Shown piece after piece: positions 42,722 to 50,680 of a DNA stretch of 64,000 nt. Made by a program: the position numbers and the translations under genes. Below the pieces are notes generated by a model. That model made no database searches and was not told the origin of the DNA. It worked only from the letters and a program-made list of their open reading frames with translations. Numbering within the stretch: the first letter of the stretch is position 1; each line of letters starts with the position of its first letter. This stretch comes from Faecalibacterium prausnitzii (GTDB lineage Bacteria; Bacillota; Clostridia; Oscillospirales; Ruminococcaceae): assembly GCF_019967995.1 (NCBI RefSeq), contig NZ_CP065377.1, positions 1,922,001 through 1,986,000 on the forward strand. The letters are read 5' to 3'.

Positions 42722-43900
42722 TTACTTCCGGATCTTCTCCCATACGCTCTGGCCATCCAGGGTCGAAGCGTCTACACCAAGGTACTCGCAGACGGTGTGG
42801 GCGATGGTGCCGAAGCAGAGCTTCGTGCCCAGGTCCACGCCGGGCTTGACGCCCTTGCCGCAGATGAGGTACGGCACATACTCGCGGGTGTGGTCGGTGG
42901 TTTTGGTATAGGACGGGTCGCAGCCGTGGTCTGCCGTGATCATCAGCAGGTCGCCCTCCCGCATACCGGGGATGAAGTCAGCCAGGAACGCATCGAACTC
43001 GGTGGCAGCGGCGGCATAGCCCGCCACGTCGCGGCGGTGGCCGTAGAGCATATCAAAATCGACGAGGTTCACAAAGGCCAGGCCCTCAAAATCGCGGGTC
43101 TGCAAGGCTTTGGTGAAGGCGATGCCGTTGGTGTTGCCTGTGGTCTTGATCTTCTCGGTCACGCCCTCGCCATCAAAGATATCGAAGATTTTGCCCACGG
43201 CGATGACGTCCCTGCCTGCGTCCTTCAGCAGGTCGAGCATGGTGGCGCGGGGCGGCTTCAGGCTCAGGTCGTGGCGGTTGGTGGTGCGGTAGAAGGTCTC
43301 CGCCGTGCTGCCCAGGAAGGGGCGGGCGATGACGCGGCCCACGCCGTATTCGCCGTTCAGCATCGCGCGGGCGATCTCACAGTAACGGTACAGTTCGTGC
43401 ACCGGCACCAGCTCCTCGTGCGCGGCCACCTGAAAGACGCTGTCGGCGCTGGTGTAAACGATGAGGGCATCCTCCCGCATGGCCTGCTCGCCATAGTCCC
43501 GGAGCACCTGTGTGCCGGAATAGGGCTTGTTGCAGAGCACCTTGTGGCCGGTCTTTTCCTCGAACGCATGGATGAGCTCCTCCGGGAAGCCGTTCGGGAA
43601 GGTGGGCAGCGGTTTCGGGCTGACCACACCGGCGATCTCCCAATGGCCGATGGTGGTATCCTTGCCCATGCTCTGCTCCTGCAGGCGGGCAAAGGCCCCC
43701 GCCGGGGCAGCAGTCTTCTCCCCTGCCGTCACACCGTCGATGTTGAACAGGCCGAGCTTCTGCAGATTGGGGCAGTGAAAGTTCGGGTGCTTTGCAATGG
43801 CACCGAGGGTATTGGTGCCCGCGTCGCCAAAGGCGGCTGCATCCGGCTCTGCGCCGATGCCAAAGCTGTCCAGAACGATCAGAAATACACGTTTTTCCAT
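42722..43900 (-). CDS. deoB: Phosphopentomutase
   Basis: A 392-residue alkaline-phosphatase-superfamily enzyme that converts (deoxy)ribose-1-phosphate to the 5-phosphate. FLIVLDSFGIGAEPDAAAFGD opens the protein and supplies the first metal ligand. MGKDTTIGHWEIAG contains the phosphorylated threonine, and LLMITADHGCDPSYTKTDH-like ITADHGCDPSYT and TDHTREYVPYL supply the other metal ligands. The ATG at 43900 is chosen over 43915 because GGAG precedes it at 9 nt. It has its own strong promoter. Confidence 0.96.
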   Translation of the reverse strand: MEKRVFLIVLDSFGIGAEPDAAAFGDAGTNTLGAIAKHPNFHCPNLQKLGLFNIDGVTAGEKTAAPAGAFARLQEQSMGKDTTIGHWEIAGVVSPKPLPTFPNGFPEELIHAFEEKTGHKVLCNKPYSGTQVLRDYGEQAMREDALIVYTSADSVFQVAAHEELVPVHELYRYCEIARAMLNGEYGVGRVIARPFLGSTAETFYRTTNRHDLSLKPPRATMLDLLKDAGRDVIAVGKIFDIFDGEGVTEKIKTTGNTNGIAFTKALQTRDFEGLAFVNLVDFDMLYGHRRDVAGYAAAATEFDAFLADFIPGMREGDLLMITADHGCDPSYTKTTDHTREYVPYLICGKGVKPGVDLGTKLCFGTIAHTVCEYLGVDASTLDGQSVWEKIRK

Positions 43901-43963
43901 AGTTTTGTTCTCCATTTCGTTTCCAGAGCGTCCCACCCGAAAGTGAGACTTTTTCTGGTTCCA

Positions 43964-43992
43964 TTATAAGCAGTTCCGCTCCCGGATGCAAG
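43964..43992 (-). promoter_or_regulatory. Strong sigma-A promoter for deoB
   Basis: Minus-strand TTGCAT, 17 bp, TATAAT. Confidence 0.8.
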
Positions 43993-44051
43993 GGCTTTCC
44001 GGATGCAGGCATTCCTTACGAAATTTTAACCAATTCTTTGCCAACTCCCTC

Positions 44052-44080
44052 TTGCCCTATTGTATCCAAGTGTTTATAAT
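44052..44080 (+). promoter_or_regulatory. Promoter for pyk-luxS
   Basis: TTGCCC, 17 bp, TATAAT. The leader of about 135 nt contains a hairpin around GGCAGGC/GCCTGCC (44130-44157) and a second around GCAGCC/GGCTGC. Neither is followed by a T-tract. Confidence 0.75.
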
Positions 44081-44222
44081 ATAGTATGGTATGGTTTTGA
44101 GAACGACCATATTGGCGTCTTTCGCCGCGGCAGGCCCCGAATGCCGGAGCCTGCCAAATGCAGCCGATCGGGCTGCTGCGTTAAGATAGAGAGTAGAATA
44201 GAGAAAGTTCGAGGTAATCAAC

Positions 44223-45980
44223 ATGAGAAAAACGAAGATCATCTGCACCCTTGGCCCCTCCACCGACAAAGGGGATGTCCTGCGCGAGCTGATCGCCAAC
44301 GGCATGAACGTGGCCCGCTTTAACTTTTCCCACGGCTCCTATGAGGAGCACGGCGGCCGTCTGGCCAATCTGAAGGCACTGCGCGAGGAGCTGGGCAAGC
44401 CCGTTGCCGCCCTGCTGGACACCAAGGGCCCTGAGATCCGCTTGAAGGAGTTCAAGAACGGCGTCGAGATGCTGGAAGCCGGCCAGACCTTCACCCTGAC
44501 CACCCGCGAGGTGGAGGGCACCAAGGAGATCTGCTCCGTCACCTACAAGGACCTGCCCCACGATGTGCACGAGGGCGGCACCATCATGCTGGACGACGGC
44601 CTCATCATGCTGCGCATCGAGAAGGTCACCGACACCGACATCACCTGCACTGTGCTGAACAGCGGCAAGATCAAGACCAAGAAGGGCGTCAATGTGCCCG
44701 GCGTCCATCTGTCCATGCCGTACCTGAGCCAGAAGGACCGCGAGGACATCATCTTCGGCATCCAGAACGGCTTCGACTTCATCGCAGCCTCCTTCGTGCG
44801 CACCGCACAGGACGTCTACGACATCCGCAACCTGCTGAACGAGTACGACTCCAACATCCGCATCATCGCCAAGATCGAGAACCGTGAGGGCGTCAACAAC
44901 ATCGACAGCATCCTGTCCGCTGCCGACGCCGTCATGGTCGCCCGCGGCGACCTGGGCGTTGAGATCGACTTCACCGAGCTGCCCGGCATCCAGAAGAACA
45001 TCATCGACCGCTCCTTCTCCTTCGGCAAACCCATCGTCACCGCCACCCAGATGCTGGACAGCATGATGGTCAACCCCCGCCCCACCCGCGCCGAGATCTC
45101 CGACGTGGCAAACGCCATCTATGACGGCACCTCTGCCATCATGCTCTCCGGCGAGACCGCTGCGGGCGCTTACCCCGTCGAGGCCCTGAAGACCATGTCC
45201 GCCATCGCCGAGCGCACCGAGAACGAGCCCCACTACCGCGACGAGCGCTTCAAGGATGCTGCCCACGGCCAGATCAGCGTCAGCGATGCCACCGCACACG
45301 CTGCCTGCCTGACCGCACGGGACGTCAACGCTGCCGCAATCGTCACCGTGTCCGAGTCCGGCAACACCGCCCGCCTGCTGAGCAAGTACCGCCCCACCCA
45401 GCCCATCATCGCCTGCGTCATGGACGAGCAGGTCCAGCGTCAGCTCTCCCTGAGCTGGGGCATCACCTCCCTGCTGATGGGCCCCGCCAAGAGCACCGAC
45501 GAGCTGATCGAGATGTCCACCGCTCTGGCCCAGAAGAACGGCTACCTGCACAACGGTGAGCTGGCCGTCGTCACCGCCGGTGTTCCCGTGGGCGTTTCCG
45601 GCACCACCAACATGATCAAGATCCACATGGTCGGCAACTGCCTGTCCACCGGTGTGGGCGTCGGCCGCGAGAACGCCGACCTGACCAGCGCTTCCGGCAA
45701 GGCCTGCGTCTGCCGTACGCTGGACGAGGTCCGTGCCAAGTTCAAGCCCGGCATGGTGCTGGTCGTGCCCTCCACCAGCAACGAGATGCTGGAGTACGTC
45801 CGCGATGCTGCCGCTCTGGTGGTCGAGGAGGCTGGCCTGAACAGCCACGCCGCCATTGCCGGCAAGGCCCTGCTCAAGCCCACCATCGTGGGTGCCCTGG
45901 GTGCCTGCAGCCACATCCGCGACGGTCTGGACATCGCAGTGGACTGCGCCCACGGCAGCGTCCAGCGCCTGCAGGCCTGA
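44223..45980 (+). CDS. pyk: Pyruvate kinase with C-terminal PEP-utilising domain
   Basis: A 585-residue glycolytic enzyme transferring phosphate from PEP to ADP. The barrel domain begins MRKTKIICTLGPSTDKG, with VARFNFSHGSYEEHGG and LLDTKGPEIR. The catalytic lysine lies in IIAKIENREGVNNID, and MVARGDLGVEI follows. The C-terminal third adds the PEP-utiliser mobile domain (LVVEEAGLNSHAAIAGKAL, with the His-containing swivel) found in Bacillus-type Pyk. Codon use is strongly biased to C-ending codons, typical of highly expressed genes. luxS follows 12 bp later. Confidence 0.97.
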   Translation: MRKTKIICTLGPSTDKGDVLRELIANGMNVARFNFSHGSYEEHGGRLANLKALREELGKPVAALLDTKGPEIRLKEFKNGVEMLEAGQTFTLTTREVEGTKEICSVTYKDLPHDVHEGGTIMLDDGLIMLRIEKVTDTDITCTVLNSGKIKTKKGVNVPGVHLSMPYLSQKDREDIIFGIQNGFDFIAASFVRTAQDVYDIRNLLNEYDSNIRIIAKIENREGVNNIDSILSAADAVMVARGDLGVEIDFTELPGIQKNIIDRSFSFGKPIVTATQMLDSMMVNPRPTRAEISDVANAIYDGTSAIMLSGETAAGAYPVEALKTMSAIAERTENEPHYRDERFKDAAHGQISVSDATAHAACLTARDVNAAAIVTVSESGNTARLLSKYRPTQPIIACVMDEQVQRQLSLSWGITSLLMGPAKSTDELIEMSTALAQKNGYLHNGELAVVTAGVPVGVSGTTNMIKIHMVGNCLSTGVGVGRENADLTSASGKACVCRTLDEVRAKFKPGMVLVVPSTSNEMLEYVRDAAALVVEEAGLNSHAAIAGKALLKPTIVGALGACSHIRDGLDIAVDCAHGSVQRLQA

Positions 45981-45992
45981 GAGGTGCACGAG

Positions 45993-46445
45993 ATGGAACG
46001 GATCGCAAGTTTCTGCGTGGACCACACCAAACTGGACCGCGGCATGTACCTGAGCCGTCAGGACGGCGATGTGCTCACCTGGGACATCCGGATGAAGAAG
46101 CCGAACCACGGCGATTATCTCTCCACCGGGGCCGCCCACACGCTGGAGCACCTGTTCGCTACCTATGCACGGAACAGCGCTTTCCGGGACGGCGTCATCT
46201 ACGTCGGCCCCATGGGCTGCCGCACCGGCTTCTATCTGCTCACGCGCGGCCTTACCCCTGCCGAAGCGCTGAAGCTGACGGTGGAGTCCTTCCGCTTCAT
46301 GGCGGCCTTTGAGGGCGCTGTCCCCGGTGCCAGCGAAGTGGAATGCGGCAACTACCGCGACATGGACCTGCCCGCCGCCAGAGCCGAGGCAGCCGCCATG
46401 CTCCCTGTTCTGGAAGCGCTGACCGCTGACCAGCTGCACTACTAA
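45993..46445 (+). CDS. luxS: S-ribosylhomocysteine lyase LuxS
   Basis: A 150-residue metal enzyme that cleaves S-ribosylhomocysteine to homocysteine and DPD, the AI-2 precursor. The metal site is HTLEHLFATY (HxxEH) plus the cysteine in SEVECGNYRDMDL; MGCRTGFYLL carries the catalytic cysteine. The ATG at 45993 is preferred over GTG at 45984 because GAGAGGTG lies about 7 nt ahead. No pfs (nucleosidase) gene accompanies it in the window. It is co-transcribed with pyk, an unusual coupling of AI-2 recycling to a glycolytic gene. Confidence 0.96.
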   Translation: MERIASFCVDHTKLDRGMYLSRQDGDVLTWDIRMKKPNHGDYLSTGAAHTLEHLFATYARNSAFRDGVIYVGPMGCRTGFYLLTRGLTPAEALKLTVESFRFMAAFEGAVPGASEVECGNYRDMDLPAARAEAAAMLPVLEALTADQLHY

Positions 46446-46462
46446 TTTCAATCAAACCAACG

Positions 46463-46496
46463 ACCGGGAAGTCTCTCACCAAAGAGGCTTCCCGGT
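46463..46496 (+). terminator. Terminator after luxS
   Basis: ACCGGGAAG and CTTCCCGGT arms around an inner AGTCTCT/AAGAGGC stem, followed by TTTTT. Its left arm (AACGACCGGGAAGTCTCT) recurs exactly at 48714. Confidence 0.85.
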
Positions 46497-46511
46497 TTTT
46501 TGATAAAAAGA

Positions 46512-46540
46512 TGGATTTTTATGTACAAATCCTTTATAAT
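46512..46540 (+). promoter_or_regulatory. Candidate promoter for the glycosyltransferase pair
   Basis: TATAAT at 46535 with a poor -35 (TGGATT) at 17 bp. Confidence 0.4.
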
Positions 46541-46621
46541 GATTTTAGTCTAATTCCCCTTTTTTACGGAGATCCCGATCCTGCGAGGGGCTGACAAGAT
46601 CACATTGCGGAGGTTCAGGAT

Positions 46622-47641
46622 ATGGCAGAATACATTTTGCTGATCGACAGTAACTATGAGGAGGCCGAGGGCTTTGTGCGCGGGCTGGAAGAAGCGACCG
46701 CTTCCCCCTGGGAAGTCGAGCTTTATCCCAACAACAAGACCTACGGTCTGCACCGCTACCTCAAGTTTTTCACGGTGGCGCTCCATGTGGTCACCCACCC
46801 GGCCCGGTATTCCGGCAAGACCCTGCTCTGCTGGCAGCAGTTCTACGGCATCGCCATCGCGTTTTTCTTCCGGTTGTTTCACCTCAAAAAGCGGTTCCGG
46901 CTCGTCATCATGACCTTTATCTACAAGCCGCGGTCCGGTTTTGCCGGGAGGCTGTTCGAGCGCTTTGTGCGGTACGCCGTCACTTCCGACGCAGTGGACC
47001 GCATCCTGCTGACCACCCGCGCCGAGGCCCCGCGCTACGCCGAGACCTTCGGTCTGCCCCTTTCCCGATTCGGTTTTGCCCACTGCGGCTCGATCCCGCA
47101 CGACCCCGCCGCCTACGACGACCCGGCACTGAAAGCGCAGGGCTACTATTTTGCCACCGGCCGCAGCAACCGCGACTATGACTTCCTCATCCGGGCGTTC
47201 CGGGGCCGCCCGGAAACGCTCTGCATCGCCTGCGATGTTCTCGCCCCCTGCCCGGAACCCAACATCCAGGTCGAACAGAACCTGTTCGGCGAGGCCATGC
47301 TGCGCCGGATGCGGAACGCCAGAGCCGTTCTCTTCGCCTTTGAAAACGACCAGGTCGCCTCCGGGCAGCTGACCTTCCTCACGGCCATGGATCTCGGTGT
47401 ACCCGTCATCGTGACCCAGACACAGGGCCTGACAGACGACTATCTCACCGATGGCGTCACCGGCCTTGTGGTGCCCAAGGAGGAAGCGGCTCTGCACGAA
47501 GCGATGGACCGGCTGGCCGCAGACCCTGCCTTTGCCGCCCGGCTCAGCGCCAACGCAGAGCAGGCGTTCCGCACCCGGTTCACCTATTACCATGCCGGCA
47601 AAGAAGTCGGCGCACAAGTTTCCGAAAGCGAGGTGGTCTGA
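46622..47641 (+). CDS. Glycosyltransferase, GT-B fold (GT4-like)
   Basis: A 339-residue protein starting MAEYILLIDSNYEEAEGF. The N-terminal half contains a hydrophobic, membrane-associating stretch (QQFYGIAIAFFFRLFHL). The C-terminal half has the GT-B nucleotide-sugar features YYFATGRSNRDYDFLIRAF, a QVASGQLTFLTAMDLGVPVI motif and the usual E-x7-E-like GVTGLVVPKEEAALHEAM end. Donor and acceptor are unknown. The glf gene at 58057 makes UDP-galactofuranose available, but linkage to this gene is speculative. Its stop codon abuts the next start (TGAATG). Confidence 0.85.
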   Translation: MAEYILLIDSNYEEAEGFVRGLEEATASPWEVELYPNNKTYGLHRYLKFFTVALHVVTHPARYSGKTLLCWQQFYGIAIAFFFRLFHLKKRFRLVIMTFIYKPRSGFAGRLFERFVRYAVTSDAVDRILLTTRAEAPRYAETFGLPLSRFGFAHCGSIPHDPAAYDDPALKAQGYYFATGRSNRDYDFLIRAFRGRPETLCIACDVLAPCPEPNIQVEQNLFGEAMLRRMRNARAVLFAFENDQVASGQLTFLTAMDLGVPVIVTQTQGLTDDYLTDGVTGLVVPKEEAALHEAMDRLAADPAFAARLSANAEQAFRTRFTYYHAGKEVGAQVSESEVV

Positions 47642-48649
47642 ATGCCCTGCATCAGCGTGATCGTCCCGACCTACAATGTTCTGCCCTATCTGGACCGCAG
47701 CATGACGTCCCTGCTGGGGCAGACCCACCGGGACCTTGATATCCTTCTCATCGACGATGGCGCCACCGACGGCTGCGCCGCCCGCTGCGACGCCTATGCC
47801 CGGCAGGACCCGCGCGTCCGGGTCGTCCACCAGCCCAACGGCGGCCTCAGTGCAGCCCGCAACACCGGGCTGGACCATGCAGTCGGCGATTTTGTCGCCT
47901 TCCTTGACCCGGATGACTACGCCGACCCCCACATGCTGGAACGGCTTCTGACCACGCTCACCCAGGCACAGGCCGACACCTGCTTCTGCCGCTATTACGA
48001 TGTCTCCGCCGACGGCAGCGTCCGCCTTGCCCCGGAGGACTATGCGCGTTCCCTCTACACCGGTGCTGAGATCGACCAGCTTCTTCTCGGCATGGTCGGC
48101 TCCCGGCCGCACCATCCCCACGACGTGGAGATCGGAATGTCGGTCTGGAAGGGGCTCTACTCCCTGCCCATCCTCCGGGCGCACCACATCCGGTTCCTCT
48201 CCGAGCGGGAGTACCTGTCCGAAGATCTGCTGTTCCATCTGGACTATCTTGCCCACGCCGGGGCGGTCGCCATCGTACCGGAGCCTCTCTATTATTACTG
48301 CCAGAACCCTGCCTCCCTCACCGGTGTATACCGGGCCGACCGCTTTGCGCGGGAAAAGCGGTTCTACGAGAAGGTCTCGGCAGAGCTTGCCCTGCGCTTC
48401 CCGCCCGAAGTCTACCGTTCGCGGCTCGACAAGGCCTTTTTAGGCCGGGTCCGCCGCTGCATCGCGCAGGAGGCCGCACACAACAAAAACAGCCTGCGGA
48501 ACATCGCGGCCATCTGCCGGGATCCTCTTGTGCAGGCGGTTCTCCGGGAGCTGGATGAGAGCCAGCTGCCCCGGCTCAAGCGGGTGCTCCACTGGGCTAT
48601 CCAGCACCATTGTGCGCTCTTTTTGTATGGGACATTCCGGCTCAGATAA
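47642..48649 (+). CDS. Glycosyltransferase family 2 (GT-A fold)
   Basis: A 335-residue transferase with the GT2 start ISVIVPTYNVLPYLDRSM and LLIDDGATDGCAARC. GGLSAARNTGLDHAVGDFVAF precedes the metal-binding DxD-like LDPDDY (about residues 96-101). The second half includes a WKGLYSLPILRAHHIRF segment of acceptor-type GT2 enzymes. It probably adds a sugar to a surface polysaccharide. It is translationally linked to the preceding glycosyltransferase. Its last eight bases (48642-48649) overlap a duplicated HAD-hydrolase tail on the other strand. Confidence 0.92.
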   Translation: MPCISVIVPTYNVLPYLDRSMTSLLGQTHRDLDILLIDDGATDGCAARCDAYARQDPRVRVVHQPNGGLSAARNTGLDHAVGDFVAFLDPDDYADPHMLERLLTTLTQAQADTCFCRYYDVSADGSVRLAPEDYARSLYTGAEIDQLLLGMVGSRPHHPHDVEIGMSVWKGLYSLPILRAHHIRFLSEREYLSEDLLFHLDYLAHAGAVAIVPEPLYYYCQNPASLTGVYRADRFAREKRFYEKVSAELALRFPPEVYRSRLDKAFLGRVRRCIAQEAAHNKNSLRNIAAICRDPLVQAVLRELDESQLPRLKRVLHWAIQHHCALFLYGTFRLR

Positions 48650-48702
48650 GCCCCAGCGCCGCAAATTCCCGCGCGATACCGTCGTCGGTGACGGCGGGGC
48701 AG
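48642..48702 (-). pseudogene. Duplicated 3' tail of the HAD hydrolase gene
   Basis: These 61 bp match the last 61 bp of the HAD gene (48966-49026) with about four mismatches and no gaps, in the same orientation. The minus strand still reads CPAVTDDGIAREFAALGLI and stop. No start or upstream domain remains. The two copies flank 48703-48965 as direct repeats. Confidence 0.85.
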
Positions 48703-48713
48703 AGATGTAGCGC

Positions 48714-48755
48714 AACGACCGGGAAGTCTCTTTCCAACGAGGCTCCCCGGTCGTT
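48714..48755 (+). terminator. Terminator after the glycosyltransferase pair
   Basis: AACGACCGGG and CCCCGGTCGTT arms, then TTTTCTTTTT. The left arm repeats 18 bases of the luxS terminator. Confidence 0.85.
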
Positions 48756-48770
48756 TTTCTTTTTGATCTT

Positions 48771-48935
48771 CTAATTTTTTCTCCGGAACTGTCCGGTGAG
48801 TACCCTTGCGCCTTGGATCAACGCTTCTCGTTCGGTGTCCCAATGCTTCAGGACCTGTTCCAGATGAAGCGTCAAAAGAGACGCTTCGTAGTAATTTTCC
48901 GTGTGGCCACACCGAACATTTTCCCACGCCCACAT
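48771..48935 (-). CDS. Possible small protein (54 aa) between HAD tail copies
   Basis: A 54-codon frame starting MWAWENVRCGHTENYYEASL and ending GQFRRKN. It is in the same frame as the HAD gene and begins 30 bp after its stop. The composition (Trp, His, Glu, Leu-rich amphipathic LLTLHLEQVLKHW) looks protein-like. No clear Shine-Dalgarno precedes the ATG. It may be a genuine small gene or the degraded end of an inserted gene; the family is not recognised. Confidence 0.35.
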   Translation of the reverse strand: MWAWENVRCGHTENYYEASLLTLHLEQVLKHWDTEREALIQGARVLTGQFRRKN

Positions 48936-48965
48936 GCTGTCCGGTTCAAATTCATTGGTTTGTCC

Positions 48966-49811
48966 TCAGATCAGCCCCAGCGCTGCAAATTCCCGCGCAA
49001 TGCCGTCGTCGGTGACGGCGGGGCAGATGCGATCACAGCGTTTTTTCAGGTTGTCTGAGCCGTTGGCCATGCAGACGCTGATGCCGACAACGTCCGTCAT
49101 CTGCAAGTCGTTGTCGCTGTCGCCAAAGCCGATGGTATCGGCCAGCGAGCAGCCCAGATGATTGCAAATGGCCCGGATGCCGCTGCCCTTGTTGAATTTG
49201 CGGTTGATGAGTTCTCCGTTCACGATGCCGCCGCCCTCGTCGCCAAGGCGGGATTCGCAGAAGACGAACTGGTCTTCATACTGCCGCTTTACCTCCGTCA
49301 GGCAGGCTTCGTTGGGCGCAATGAAAACGATCTTGTAGACCGGCTCGCCGTGGTATTCCTCGATGGGGCGGATGGTCATCCCGAACTCCATCATCTTCCG
49401 CCAGCGCTCGGCCTCGCTGTTGGTCTGGCCCGGCTTTTTGGGAAAGAGGTTGGCGAACCGCTCGATCATTTTGATGCCGCCATACGTATCGTCCCGCACT
49501 TCCAGTGTGCACTCGGCCCCGCATGATTGCAGCGCCGCCCGCAGGCCGCGCACCTGCTCCGGCTCCATGGGGAGGTCCACCAGGACCTTTCCCTCACAGC
49601 CCACATAGCCGCCTGCCGAGCAGACGAAGCCGTCGAACCCGTAGTGGAAGAGCGGTGCGGTCATCCGGAGGTTCCGCCCGGTGCATAGAAAGAGCTTGTG
49701 CCCGTTGGCGCGGGCGCGGCGGAGAGCCTCCACCGCACTGTCCGGCACGGTCATCTCACCCGGCGGCAGCAGGGTGCCGTCGATATCCAGAAAGATCAGT
49801 TTTTGTTTCAT
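48966..49811 (-). CDS. Cof-type HAD-IIB hydrolase
   Basis: A 281-residue phosphatase. Motif I is FLDIDGTLL (nucleophile Asp at 9), motif II is LCTGR, the cap domain occupies about 85-190, motif III is KFNKGSGI and motif IV is IGFGDSDNDLQM. Cof-type enzymes dephosphorylate sugar phosphates, nucleotides or cofactors; specificity is not readable. It overlaps the HEPN-like gene by 4 bp (ATGA), and its last 61 bp occur again at 48642-48702. Confidence 0.95.
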   Translation of the reverse strand: MKQKLIFLDIDGTLLPPGEMTVPDSAVEALRRARANGHKLFLCTGRNLRMTAPLFHYGFDGFVCSAGGYVGCEGKVLVDLPMEPEQVRGLRAALQSCGAECTLEVRDDTYGGIKMIERFANLFPKKPGQTNSEAERWRKMMEFGMTIRPIEEYHGEPVYKIVFIAPNEACLTEVKRQYEDQFVFCESRLGDEGGGIVNGELINRKFNKGSGIRAICNHLGCSLADTIGFGDSDNDLQMTDVVGISVCMANGSDNLKKRCDRICPAVTDDGIAREFAALGLI

Positions 49812-50620
49812 TTTCCCATCCCCATCCAGCGGAAGAGCAGGCCCAGCACCAGCATAGCCAGCAGCAGGCCCAGCACCGCGTAATTCGTGCGGGGCGTCCG
49901 GCTGCGTCTGCCGCCCCCCTGTTTGCGATTCGTCGTGTTTTTGCGGGCCGTGCCGTTCCGGCCGCCCGAAGTGCGGCCCGCGCTGCCGGAACGCGGTCTG
50001 CGGTTGGCCGCAGTGCCCGAACCCGACCCGTTCCGCTGGCTGGCGTTCCGGGCTTTTCCGGTGCTGCGCGTCTCCTGCCCCTCCGGCTGCGATGCCCTGG
50101 CGACGGGTTTTCTTGCCCCGCAGCGGTCCAGAAATACCTCCGCCTGCCGGTAATACTGCTCCAGCTCACTGGTGCGCAGGGCTGTGCCCGCATAGCCCTC
50201 TTCCAGCGCCTCCACGGCCTCGTTGAAGAGGATGGCCGCCTGGGTCCCGGCGGTGCGGTCCGATGCGTGTGCGGCCTCGTTGCGGGCCGTGCGCACCGCG
50301 TTGCAGGCGCGGCGGGCAGCACCGGGGTGTTCGGTATTGCCCAGCAGGTCCAGCGGATGGGCGGCGTCCTTTTCGGGGTCCAGCAGCACCCGCATACACA
50401 GGGTGGTGTCCAACTGGCTCCAGCTCGTCCTGCCCGAAAGGTCGGGCATCCGCTCGTAATACTCCGGGCTCTCCTGCTGGCGCTGGGCGATGTGTTCCAG
50501 CAGGGCGTTCAGGCTGTGGGCACCGGGCTTTCGCTCCCAGTGCCAGCGCAGCAGCTTGCGGCTGATCTCGTCGCAGGCTGTTTTGATCTCAAATGCCACT
50601 TGCAGTGTTTCGTCTGGCAT
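49808..50620 (-). CDS. HEPN-like (Swt1-type) domain protein with C-terminal membrane anchor
   Basis: A 270-residue protein. The N-terminal 165 residues are helical, with a SWSQLDTTLCMRVLLDPEKD segment and the sequence VRTARNEAAHASDR (about 109-122), which provides an R-x4-H HEPN signature (R113, H118). This fits the Swt1-like HEPN group. A strongly basic Arg/Gly/Ser/Thr-rich linker follows (about 175-245), then a C-terminal membrane helix (YAVLGLLLAMLVLGLLF). HEPN domains are often ribonucleases, but others only bind nucleotides or partners. The ATG follows GGGAGG. A terminator separates it from the upstream gene; it is coupled to the HAD hydrolase. Confidence 0.7.
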   Translation of the reverse strand: MPDETLQVAFEIKTACDEISRKLLRWHWERKPGAHSLNALLEHIAQRQQESPEYYERMPDLSGRTSWSQLDTTLCMRVLLDPEKDAAHPLDLLGNTEHPGAARRACNAVRTARNEAAHASDRTAGTQAAILFNEAVEALEEGYAGTALRTSELEQYYRQAEVFLDRCGARKPVARASQPEGQETRSTGKARNASQRNGSGSGTAANRRPRSGSAGRTSGGRNGTARKNTTNRKQGGGRRSRTPRTNYAVLGLLLAMLVLGLLFRWMGMGK

Positions 50621-50645
50621 AGTATCCTCCCTTGAGAAAACCAAA

Positions 50646-50674
50646 AACGGAGGAAGCGTTGGGCCTCCTCCGTT
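50646..50674 (-). terminator. Terminator between the zinc-ribbon repeat protein and the HEPN-like gene
   Basis: AACGGAGGA and TCCTCCGTT arms; T-tracts lie on both sides, so it may act in both directions. Confidence 0.75.
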
Positions 50675-50680
50675 CGTTTT

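Noticed and set aside
44087..44222. Riboswitch or attenuator in the pyk leader
   Set aside because: Two hairpins are present but neither is followed by a T-tract or matches a known metabolite-binding RNA; kept only as a note on the promoter.
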